The notes below the pieces were generated by a model that worked only from the letters and a program-made list of their open reading frames with translations, did not search any database and was not told the DNA's origin. This document shows positions 14,322 through 23,700 of a DNA stretch of 64,000 nt, one piece after another. How positions within the stretch are numbered: the first letter of the stretch is position 1; every line of letters begins with the position of its first letter. The DNA comes from Dermatophagoides farinae (taxonomy: Eukaryota > Arthropoda > Arachnida > Sarcoptiformes > Pyroglyphidae), in contig NC_134680.1 of assembly GCF_024713945.1 (NCBI RefSeq), positions 2,132,001 through 2,196,000 on the forward strand. Direction: 5' to 3'. The position numbers and the translations under genes are program-made.

Positions 14322-17203
14322 TCCCGCTAACTATCTGTATTTTCACTTTTTTTTTCTCATTCAAGATAACACTAAATGAATACTAATAATGATAATTGAA
14401 ATGATATTTTTTTTCGATCACAAACACAGATCGCAGTTTTTTTTCCATTCATAGAAAATCATTCGATTAATTAATCAAATTATCTATCGGGATCGATGTG
14501 ATGCTTGTCGTAACAATTAGTCTATTTATCGAAAATTTCCAGTATTGATTTCATTATATGTGTGTTTTCATTGTGAATGAGTTTTGTATGTGTGAAAAAA
14601 AAATGAAATTCATTTTTCTTTGGTCAAAATCTTGATTAAATTTGATTTAGATTCATTTTACTTGAACTATGTTCCATCATATTATATAATTCATATAAAA
14701 TACACACTTTTACAGATGTTGTTGGTATAAATACAAATTTTATAAAATTTGAAACGAAAAAGTTAGACAACTGACCACAGACATTTTTAACTTTTATTCA
14801 CTAAAAAAAAGTTTATCAAATTTTCTGATTTTTTTCATGCTTTTTTGCCGGTTAGTTTATTTCCATCATCATCATCATCATTGTATTCACTAATCAGAAT
14901 GGTCAAAAAAAAAAAAAAAACAAAAGTTTCATTTTCAACAACAACAAAAGAAAATGCAACACAAAAATTGTAAAAAAGCCTGATATTGATCCAAAAACAT
15001 CTACAAGCAATTTGGATATTTTGAATGAACAAAAAAAAAGAAGTGAAAATTCAATTTAAAAATATGGAAAATACTATGAAATGAAACAAGAGAAAAAAAA
15101 ATTAAAATTAAATTTCCTGAAGTAAAGAAAAAAAATATGATTCACATAAATCGGGCAAACTTTCTTCTTTTTTTTTCATTTCATTCAATTTGAAATTTTT
15201 CAAATGTTGAAATGAGAAAAAGAAAAATGGAAAAAAACAACACCAACAACACAACAACATATAGAACTCTAAAGCAGAAAAAAAAGTTAAATTTGAGACG
15301 ACCAAAACGACTAAAGAGACAATATTCAACCAAACAGAAAACAAAATTTCATATTAATACCTTTTGGCGAATCAGAAAACAAAGGCAACGAAGCAAATGA
15401 ATGAAAGAAAAAACCATTCAACCAACCAGTCAACCAGTAAAACAATGAGGATGTCGAATTTTTTTTTCATTTGATATTATTTAATTTTGTCAGAAATTTT
15501 TTTTTCCAAAATGAAAAAAAACCAAAAGAAGAAAAAAAGTGAATTCATCATCAGTTTTTTTTTACTTTGGCCACCTGAATAATCGACAATAAATTCATTG
15601 GAAAAAATGGAAGAATTTTATTGTTTTTCAAGTTTGATTGTCAACCATTTTAATTTATTCCAATGAAATGAAACAAACAAATAAACAAAAATTTCGAATT
15701 CAATGATGAAAAAATCGATAAAATTACTGAAATCGTAGATATTGGAGAAAAAATTGTATCATCGTAAGGCTTGGTACTTAAAAAAAAAATATAAACGGTT
15801 TTTGTGGGTTTCACACTGTGTTTGCGTCCGTGGTTATTTGAATGATGATGATCTATAATAATAATAATAATTTATTCGTGATCGGGAATTGGTATAGATC
15901 AATGGAAGAAGAGGAAGAAAATATGACGACAATATGATGGTAAGCGACATTGATTTTGATACCAGAAGTGTTCCAACCAACCAAAAAAAAAAAAAAGACG
16001 AAAATAATGATTTCATTTTGAAAAGTTTTTTTGCACATAGTTGATGGGAAGTGAATTTTTTTTTTTTTTTTTTTTTTGCTGAAAAAACGGAAATTTTCAT
16101 TTTAATTTTTTTTTTACTTTTTTCATATTTCTTCAATTCAAAAAACCACTGCCAATAACTTATTCGAAAAGAATTTTTGAATTTTATCTTGATTCATTTT
16201 ATCATTATCATGTGAGTGTCTGGTTGGTTGGTTGTCTGCCACCATATAATCATTCAACTAACAAAATTCAATTCTCTTTTTTTTTGACCAAAAATTAAAG
16301 AAAAAGACGAAATTCTTCGATTTATTTTCACGGCAAAGCAGAAAAAATTCTCATATTTTAATTGCAATGAATGTGCTGGCAAGAAAAAAAAGAGTAGAGT
16401 AGAAAAAAAGCAAAAATATTTTTTTTTAAATTGAAATAAATTTTCTCCCATTCTATGGTGGTTGTGGTGGCAAAGTGGGGGGATGGGGGTTCAACCACAA
16501 CAACAATTTATTTGGCCCATCATCATCATCATAGTCGTCGTTGTCGTCGTCGTAAAAAAATAAAAAAAAATGTCAAACACACATTTATGAATTTGGAATA
16601 AAAGAAAAAATTTTTCCATTCTTTTCTTATACTCAATTCTTACTGTATAGAGTTATGTTAAAGGAAAACTTCCTAGTATTTCATAATGATAGTTAATTTT
16701 TTTTTTCTTAAAAAAAATGTCTGCATTGTGGTTTCACGTGTGTGTGTGTGTATGCATGTGGCATGCATAAATATCGGAAATAAAAATTTGGAAACAAAAT
16801 GGCCGCAAATAAATTGAAATTAAATAAATTGGTGAATGACTTGCTGGTGTTGGCAATAATTTGATAGTAAAATGGGTGTGAATGTTCTCTTTTTGTTGTT
16901 TGTTTTAATGTTTATTAAAAGAAGAGAAAAAATCTATTAACTATAAATTTTTTGTACTCAGTCTATTTGGTTTTAAGAGTTTCTGGAACAAACGAGATAT
17001 AATTTGTTGATAATTCAGTCAATAATTGCGTAACGGTTGATTGAAAATCATATTTACACCCAAGAAAAAAAATGGTGATTTATTTGTGTAACAAATATAG
17101 GAAAAACAAACATAAATGATCGATCATAATGATAATAATTTTCAGAAACAAAAGTGAGAAAAAACTAGCCATTAACCATATATACATATATAATAATAAT
17201 ATA

Positions 17204-17402
17204 CACTCATACCCCGCTTAACGCTGCCCCGTTTAGCGCTGATTCGATATAACGCTGTATAATTACCCTACATTGCATTACATTGTTACATTGTATATGA
17301 AGGGTAAAAATGCATTATGTAAAGATATCCCCGCTTTGCGCTGTTTCGCTTAACGCTCAGAATTTTCGGAACATAACCCCAGCGTTAAGCGGGGTATTAC
17401 TG
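17204..17402. mobile_element. pogo/Tigger-like MITE, 199 bp, with TA duplication
   Basis: Terminal inverted repeats of 23 nt (17204-17226 and 17380-17402) match at 21 of 23 positions and share the core TACCCCGCTTAACGCTG. The element is flanked on both sides by TA (17202-17203 and 17403-17404), the target duplication of Tc1/mariner-pogo elements. Ends of the form CAGTAATACCCC recall pogo/Tigger termini. It carries no coding capacity, so it would depend on a transposase elsewhere. Inside, a 15-16 nt motif resembling CCCCGCTTAACGCTG recurs about five times. GC content is much higher than the surroundings. The superfamily assignment rests on the ends and TSD only. Confidence 0.8.
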
Positions 17403-17404
17403 TA

Positions 17405-18424
17405 TGTGCATTATAATGGGAAAATTTTTTGCAAAAAAATATTTCAAATTGTAATTCAAAACTAGTATCAAAAAAAGAGAGATAAATCTGACACACGCCC
17501 ACACAATAAACATTAACATGAAATTGACATAAATTGTTGTTAATGGTGTGGATGAGAAAATTTTTAATTTTAAATTTTATTATTATTATTATCACCATTT
17601 CATAATTGGTAAATGTAATGGAAAAAATTTCAATATTTAATTTGTGGGTGTGTGTGTGTGTGTGTGTGAGTTTACCATCATCACAATTCACAAACATACA
17701 TTCAAAAAATGTTTTTATTCAAATGAGAAATAATTCAGTTTTGTTTTTTATTTTATTTCATTTTTTTTCTGACGGTTGACGAGTTTTATCGTAAAATCAG
17801 TATATTTATTTAGTTGAAAAAGGTGGGGAAAAAAATTTAATAAAATAGAATAAACTTGTTGACAAATTGAAAAAAAAAACAAATGTTCGTTACAATATTA
17901 TGTGTTTATTTTTAATGAAGATGAAATGATAGTCATTATCATAATGATAATGACAATGGCTATAGGACCTATATGAATACCATGGTAATGTAATGTATTC
18001 ACATCAGGATGGCCAAAAACAAAAAAAAACATACTTTTAAAATGGCCGTTATTATCATTATTAATAGTCACTGATTTTGATTATCATTATCATCATGAAG
18101 ATCATCATTATTATAAATGATACAGTTTCGTTTGTGTTTTTTTTCCTTTCTTTTCAAAGCTAAATCCTTCAATTCAATTTATTTATCCGGTTGGTTGATT
18201 TCAATTAAATCCAATGATGCTGTTATATTATCATTATCATTATTATTATTATTATCATGTGCGAAAAGAATTTTAAAACAATCTGTAGAATGTCACATGC
18301 ATAGATGACGTGTCGTTTTAGAGATTCGGGAAAAAAAGAAGAAAGGCAGAAAAAAAACAATTTAATTTCCGTTTCAATGAAATTATTATTATATTGGACA
18401 CCAAAAAACATTCAGGCCAAGGCA

Positions 18425-18455
<31 letters not shown>

Positions 18456-18544
18456 TTATTTGATGTTTTTCAATATTCAGAATTTTCATTAAATTGAAAT
18501 TTGATTTGATTTGATTTTTATACTCACTTTTAAAGAATTGAATA
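17405..18544. other. Intergenic spacer between MITE and copia element
   Basis: No gene is recognised. It contains a GT run near 17646-17668, a TTATTA run near 18236-18256 and a CA run near 18425-18452. Confidence 0.6.
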
Positions 18545-18549
18545 ATAAT
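18545..18549. repeat. Target-site duplication, left copy (ATAAT)
   Basis: Five bases directly before the 5' LTR, repeated exactly at 20501-20505 after the 3' LTR end. Five bp is the usual duplication length for Ty1/copia elements. Confidence 0.8.
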
Positions 18550-18720
18550 TGTTAAAAATATTGTGGATATAACGTTATATCTGAATAAGATTTACAACTT
18601 TGAAAAACAACGTGTTTTTTGTTGTATTGATTTTTTTGTGTTATGATTAAAAATTTCTTTCTTGATTATTAAAAAATAAAACCATTTTTAAACGTGATTA
18701 TTATCTTCTGATCCTTAACA
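18550..18720 (+). repeat. 5' LTR of the copia element
   Basis: A 171-bp segment from TGTTA to TAACA with short terminal inversion. Its last 66 bases recur at 20435-20500 with one mismatch. It contains AATAAA-type AT-rich sequence but no promoter I can place with confidence. Confidence 0.8.
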
Positions 18721-18722
18721 TT

Positions 18723-18734
18723 TGGTAGCTGAGC
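18723..18734 (+). other. Primer-binding site
   Basis: TGGTAGCTGAGC, two bases after the LTR end, matches 10 of 12 bases of the usual copia primer site TGGTATCAGAGC, which pairs with the 3' end of initiator methionine tRNA. Position and sequence together support the call. Confidence 0.65.
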
Positions 18735-18757
18735 TTCGTGGTTAACGACGGTCTATC

Positions 18758-19110
18758 ATGGGTGATAATAAATTTACGGAAAATATTGTTCGGGCATTGG
18801 AGCAAGACTATTGACTTCAAGACTAGAAACAATTGAATCGACTAATAGTCGATCAAATAATAATGGTAATAATATTGTAAAAAATAATCATGAAAATTTT
18901 GCTTTGAATCAAGTTGTCAAATACAATGGTTCGAACATCAAAATATGGCTATCAACGGTTAAATCTGCTTTTCGATCCTGTGGCTATAGTAAATTTCTTG
19001 AAAGTGAAATTCTACCTAATGATCCTCAATACAATTCATATGAAAATTGTCTCGGTACCATCCGTTTGATGTTCGAGTCAAATAAATTGGAAATAATCCA
19101 AAGGCAATTG
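18758..19110 (+). pseudogene. Copia gag fragment A, frameshifted
   Basis: A short frame starts at the ATG at 18758 and stops after about 18 codons. The frame continues in another register from about 18811 (first codon TTG, no ATG). It contains a VVKYNGSNIKIWLSTVKSAF segment typical of the N-terminal copia Gag fold (target sequence, then Trp in a W-x-x-x-hydrophobic pattern). Gag similarity ends near 19110, where the sequence joins the inverted protease at a shared CAATTG. It encodes a capsid-type protein in intact relatives; here it is broken by a frameshift and truncated. Confidence 0.65.
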
Positions 19111-19383
19111 TCGAATGGAAATCAAGTTCGAGTTAAATTTACCAAAGGCAACATTTTTAAGAATCAATTGTTGATTGGCTTTTGGTTTAATAATGACATC
19201 ACCAATTTTTTCAGATTCAACTGTTTCACCACTAGCTGTTTCAAATTGAATTTTCTTAAATTCAGGATCAATAAGATCTTTATCATTAATTGTGGTATGT
19301 GTGGTACAGCCTGAATCGAGAATCCACAAATTTGAGGATTTATCAATATTTTTTGTCATAATTGACTTTGCATCTTGTTTTTG
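19078..19383 (-). pseudogene. Copia aspartic protease fragment, inverted
   Basis: The frame reads WILDSGCTTHTT, the catalytic D-S-G box of copia-type Pol proteases. The downstream LILKNVAFGKFNSNLISIRQL matches the ILKNVLYVP..NLLSV pattern that ends this domain. It lies opposite to the element's LTR polarity and is cut off just after that motif; no integrase follows. Upstream, in the same frame, it is separated by one TAA (19386-19384) from the Nuf2-derived frame. It cannot be expressed as part of a normal Gag-Pol from the 5' LTR. Confidence 0.75.
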
Positions 19384-20040
19384 TTATCCATTCGATTTAT
19401 TATTTGATGAAGATGATGATGCAGATTTGGATGATGATGGCACTGATGAAGATGTAGATGGTGATGATTTATCTTTAATCGAACGTTTAAGATTTGCATT
19501 ACGTTTTTCCAATTCTTTGCGTTCACGATAAATATTGGAATATTTTTCTTTATATTTAAACCAAGAGTCATTCAAATCATTATATCGAACATAAAAAGTA
19601 GCCAATGAATGAAGAATACGAATCGTTCGATCACGTTTCGGTTCTAAAATGTCAATCATTTTCATATCATTCATGCCAATACTTGAAACAAAATAATTGA
19701 TGCAGTGAAAGACATTAATCGCCAAATATGTTTGTTCCATATGATCATTCAGACCGTTGATACAAGCCAAAATATCTGGTTGATAAATATTAATAGACTT
19801 GTCAAATTTTTCTAAAATTAGCATGTAAAGTTCAATAACAAATTCTTTGCTTGGTTGTTGTAGATCTTCTTTTCGTATGGAAATAATTTCGTTTGATTTG
19901 TAAAAATCAATAATATCATCTTCAGTAAATAATAAATCGAATGGATCACAAAATGTTGGAATTGTTGAAAGAAAGATTGAATTACTGATTAATGTCACTG
20001 TTGAGCGTATTTGATTAGTACGATCAATAGTGAACAAGTT
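19384..20040 (-). CDS. NUF2: Nuf2 N-terminal (CH domain) open frame captured inside the copia element
   Basis: A 218-codon stop-free frame plus TAA. It begins after a plausible acceptor (TTTATAG|AACTTG, boundary 20041/20040) and contains no strong start ATG. Residue pattern matches the calponin-homology head of the kinetochore protein Nuf2: IRKEDLQQPSKEFVIELY near the start, later DILEPKRDRTIRILHS followed by a Phe/Tyr-Arg segment and a Lys/Glu/Arg-rich stretch where Nuf2's coiled coil begins. In its family Nuf2 pairs with Ndc80 (Hec1) to bind microtubules. The similarity stops where a Ser-rich tail (SSSS..NNKSNG) starts; the coiled coil is absent. It lies antisense to the LTRs. It may be a dead capture or an expressed novel frame; the open state over about 650 nt in AT-rich DNA is notable. 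Confidence 0.68.
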   Translation of the reverse strand, partial: NLFTIDRTNQIRSTVTLISNSIFLSTIPTFCDPFDLLFTEDDIIDFYKSNEIISIRKEDLQQPSKEFVIELYMLILEKFDKSINIYQPDILACINGLNDHMEQTYLAINVFHCINYFVSSIGMNDMKMIDILEPKRDRTIRILHSLATFYVRYNDLNDSWFKYKEKYSNIYRERKELEKRNANLKRSIKDKSSPSTSSSVPSSSKSASSSSSNNKSNG

Positions 20041-20163
20041 CTATAAATTAAGCATGATTAGCAGTTATTTATCATTATTAAAAACCGTTTAAAGCCAAAC
20101 TATTGAATCCATTATTATTATTGAATCATATACTTTCAAGCCACTTGCAAATTCTAATAGGTT

Positions 20164-20433
20164 ATGGGCTCATCTACGCAAGAGCTGCCAGATATTTGTA
20201 TTTTGGACGATACAAATTTTCATCGATGGTCTTTGGAGATCATGTTGACGATGAAAGGCAAAGGTCTTTGGAAGCATGTCGTCGATAACAACGTAAACGA
20301 CGCAGAAGATTCGAGAAAGTATATGGCAATGGCTTTTATCGTTAGAACGGTTAATGAGACGAATTTTCATCGTATATCCAGTTGTGAGACTGCAAAGCAG
20401 ATGATGGAAAGGTTGATTCAGTTTCATTCATAA
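20164..20433 (+). pseudogene. Copia gag fragment B (different family from gag A)
   Basis: Starts at ATG within GGTTATGGGCTC and encodes 89 residues. They include a DDTNFHRWSLEIMLTMKGKG segment and, later, SSCETAKQMMERL, both typical of the N-terminal copia Gag (DUF4219/UBN2-like) domain. It stops where the 3' LTR remnant begins, so the C-terminal half of Gag and the zinc knuckle are missing. Its sequence is clearly unlike gag A at the 5' end of the same element, so two copia lineages contributed. Confidence 0.7.
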
Positions 20434-20434
20434 A

Positions 20435-20500
20435 TTCTTTCTTGATTATTAAAAAATAAAACCATTTTTAAACGTGATTATTATCTCCTGATCCTTAACA
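20435..20500 (+). repeat. Truncated 3' LTR of the copia element
   Basis: Sixty-six bases matching the end of the 5' LTR (18655-18720) at 65 positions. The first ~105 bases of the LTR are missing, and no polypurine tract precedes it. Confidence 0.8.
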
Positions 20501-20505
20501 ATAAT
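20501..20505. repeat. Target-site duplication, right copy (ATAAT)
   Basis: Exact copy of 18545-18549, directly after the TAACA end of the 3' LTR. Confidence 0.8.
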
Positions 20506-20720
20506 GAATCAAATGAATGAGATAATTCTTAAAAATTTTTTTCCACACGTTTGACACACACACACACACACCTACTCATTATAATGAGAAAAAAACATAG
20601 GAGGAATTTTTCCATTCACGATATAATCATCGTAAAGATCAATATGATTTATTGACTACAATACACACCTTCAAACACACATTCACCCAATACAAACATT
20701 GACTATACTTTACAAGAATA

Positions 20721-20771
20721 TTTTCGTTGTTCAAAATTTAAATTTTTTTTTCAAATTTTAAACAACGAAAA
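20721..20771. repeat. Inverted repeat, 19-bp arms
   Basis: TTTTCGTTGTTCAAAATTT is followed after a T-rich loop by its near-perfect reverse complement (one mismatch). It lies about 220 bp right of the copia element. It could be a small hairpin or MITE relic; no TSD could be assigned. Confidence 0.6.
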
Positions 20772-23700
20772 AAAAAAATATGAAATTTGAATAAAAAAAA
20801 ACAGCCAAACAAACAACGAATGACTGGTACACTGGTACAATACATATCGGATATCATCATCATCATCACCATCAATGGAAATCATATTCCTAAGCAACAA
20901 CAACAAATGAATGAAGATGTGTAACCCGATTATACATCAACAACAACAAGAGAACTGAATAAATGAAGAATGGAAAAAGAAGAAACATCGGCTAGGGACC
21001 TCTTCTCTCTCTCTCTTTCTTTATTTTTTCATTGTAAAATTTAAATAATAAATATTCAAGCAAACAATAAATAATAACTACTACTACTACTACAACAACA
21101 GCAACAACGATGATTCAAATACGATTAAAATCAATAGAATCTATATATATAGAATATTCTTTGTTGTTGTTTGATGTTTGATTTGGATTCTAGTTTCTAA
21201 ACTGAATAAAAGATGATGACCGTATTCTATATTCGAGTGTATTTCTGTGTTTGTAGAATCCATTTACTTTTTCTATATTTTTCCTCATTTTCATCTTTCT
21301 CAATCTCATCTTCCTTATCCTTATACTGTCAATTGATTTCAAGAATTTTTTTTCTCTTTCTCTCTTTTTTTTGTGCATCTCTTAATTCTTAACATTCGTT
21401 GAACATTTGACAAAATAAATGGATAACAATTTGTATTTGTTGTGTGTTGTCAACTATGATCAAAGCATACAAAAATGTTATGGTTTGCTTGCTTGTTTGT
21501 CATTGACACAAGGTAATTAATTAGTATATACAAGAGAAAAAAAAATTAATGGAATTCAATTAACAAATTTTTTTTAGAAAGAAAAAAAACAAGATCAACG
21601 ATTAATTGATTGACAACAACAAAGAAAGGGATATGAATAAATGAAACAACAAATGTTTATATACATATATATAGAAAATGAGAATCAAGCAAAAAAAAAC
21701 CACACATACAATCAATTCTAGATCATTTTGATTAAACATTAGATTTTGTGTATGTGTGTGTGTGTGTTTGTGGTTATGTGGTTGTAATCAAACATTGATC
21801 AAATGATGGATTAGATTAGATTGTTTCACACACACACACACACACACAAACAAACACATAAAGAATGCACGCAAACACGAAAAAAAGAATCAACTAAAAT
21901 TAAAAAACGGAAATCAATCAAATACATGCTTGAAATGAATAATACAATAACAGATATATGGAGAAAAAAAAGTGAAAGAATCAAAATGTTGATAGTAAAA
22001 TAGTATCAAAAGAAATATATGATATATATTTTTATAACCATGAAAACGTGTGAAACGAATTGAGAATTCTGTTTTTTTTTCAGTGTATAACATTCAAATA
22101 ACCATATTTCACTGTAACAAAAAAAAGTATTCAAAAAAAAAAAAAAAATCCTTTGAGAGATCGAATACGGCAATGATTTTTGTTTGTAATAAATTTAAAT
22201 TGACTTTATATCTTCTATTACTTTTATGACATTACTATTCCTATATTGTTATTGACGTTGATGTTGCTGTTTTTTGTTTTGTTCCGATGTATACCGGATA
22301 TTATGGTCATTTTGTGATCTTTTTTTTTGTCTTATGTGTTTTTTTTTTGTTCAACATTTATCATTATCTAAATTGGTTTTTTGTTTCTATCCAAACTATT
22401 TGCTTGTTCTTTTCATTCACATTTTTTTTTAAATACATTGAAAAAAATCCTAGCGGGAAAAAATGGCAAATTTTGTACAGCAACAGTAAGGCAGGGGATG
22501 GAAAAGTGTCCGTAAAATGCGTGGCTTACATTGGAATTTTGTTTGTTTGTTTTATATTTGAATTGTTTTGTTTGTTACATTGTTTGTGGACACACACACA
22601 CACATCAATGACAAATTTTATGTAAACAAAACAAAATTACTTTCCAAAAAAAAACTGTTTTATGTTTTGTTTTCTGTATATTTTGAACGGTTTTTGAGAA
22701 TATACAATATTTCAAACAAACACACACACACACACCTAATGACCAGAAAAAAACCATGGATAATTAAAGATGAATAAGAAAAACAACAAACAACAACAAC
22801 AACAGAAAAGTGGACATTTATAAAGAAAACATTTATTCATCTGGAACTATTACTAATACATACACTGATCATCATCATTACTATAATAGTAATTTGATTT
22901 ATTTATCCGAATTTTCGATCATAATGATCATCATCATCATCATTATTTTATTATTAATATGGAAATATGAAACATGTGTAATCAATTTTTTGATGTAAAC
23001 CATATGAAAGTACTTTTTTCTTTACATTAAGTACTTTTTTTCAATCAATTTGCTATTTTGTTACCAACATAACAGTGATGGGGTATTTTTCCAGTATTTT
23101 TATTTTGGTTCCGGTTTTCTGGGTAGAGAAAAAAAAATGAAATTTTTGTCAAGACATCATTATTATTGTTTCTTTTTTTTCATCAAAAAAAAAAAAATTA
23201 AATTATGATATATGTAGATGCTTGTTTGTGTGTGTATTATTCATTAAAAATTGAATCAAAAATCACTAAAAACAACAGTCAATATATATTAATCAAATGA
23301 AAAATAAAGTTAAAAACAAACAAAAAACACAATAATTGAATTAAATTAATATAAAATAAAACCAACAACAGAAACGACAACAAGAAAAAAAACTTAAAAC
23401 TCAAATTTAATTATATTACATTAATAATGATGAATAATTTTCAATGTTGAAGTGATGATTTGAGTGAGAAAGAATTGGAATTTAAAGAAATAATGAATAA
23501 TTGATTCGATGATAACAAACGCGCACAATTCAATGAATGATATTCAAATATTGTGTGCATCCTGTTTTAAATTATTGAAAAAAAACACATTCTTCCTTTC
23601 TACAAGAATGAATTTTTTTTTTTGATTCAGAAAAAAATTCTCTTCGTTTTTTTTCCTTTATGATTATACAAATACATTTCAATTTAGTGAGAAGAGAATT

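Larger units (their letters stand above)
7995..17203. other. Gene-poor intergenic region upstream of the dopamine receptor
   Basis: About 9.2 kb in which I recognise no host gene, RNA gene or conserved domain. It should include the receptor promoter and 5' UTR, but no element could be placed. Contents are simple repeats: AAAAAC hexamers, GT/CA runs (near 9000, 10047, 11355, 12618, 13930, 14080, 14297), CT runs (near 12001 and 12318), a TGTTGC run near 13250 and a GTC run near 16535. Open frames here are low-complexity translations of these repeats. Confidence 0.6.
18550..20500 (+). mobile_element. Rearranged Ty1/copia LTR retroelement carrying a captured Nuf2 fragment
   Basis: The 5' LTR starts TGTTA and ends TAACA. 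A primer-binding site follows immediately, and a 66-bp 3' LTR remnant ends in the same TAACA. The whole is bracketed by the 5-bp direct duplication ATAAT (18545-18549 and 20501-20505), as expected for copia integration. Internal order is gag A (+, frameshifted), copia protease (-), Nuf2 CH-domain frame (-), then gag B (+). Integrase, reverse transcriptase and RNase H are absent, so the copy is non-autonomous. LTR copies differ at 1 of 66 aligned bases, suggesting a fairly recent insertion. The internal inversions show it is a mosaic rather than a simple deletion derivative. Confidence 0.85.

Noticed and set aside
18935-18945. GGTTCGAAC resembling a tRNA B box
   Set aside because: It lies in the gag A frame and has no matching A box or cloverleaf. 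No tRNA gene was found anywhere in the window.
19292-19531. Plus-strand acidic frame inside the copia element
   Set aside because: Antisense of the Ser-rich linker of the Nuf2-like frame.
22287-22625. 112-codon Phe/Ile-rich plus-strand frame
   Set aside because: Hydrophobicity comes from T-rich sequence; nothing resembles a known membrane protein.
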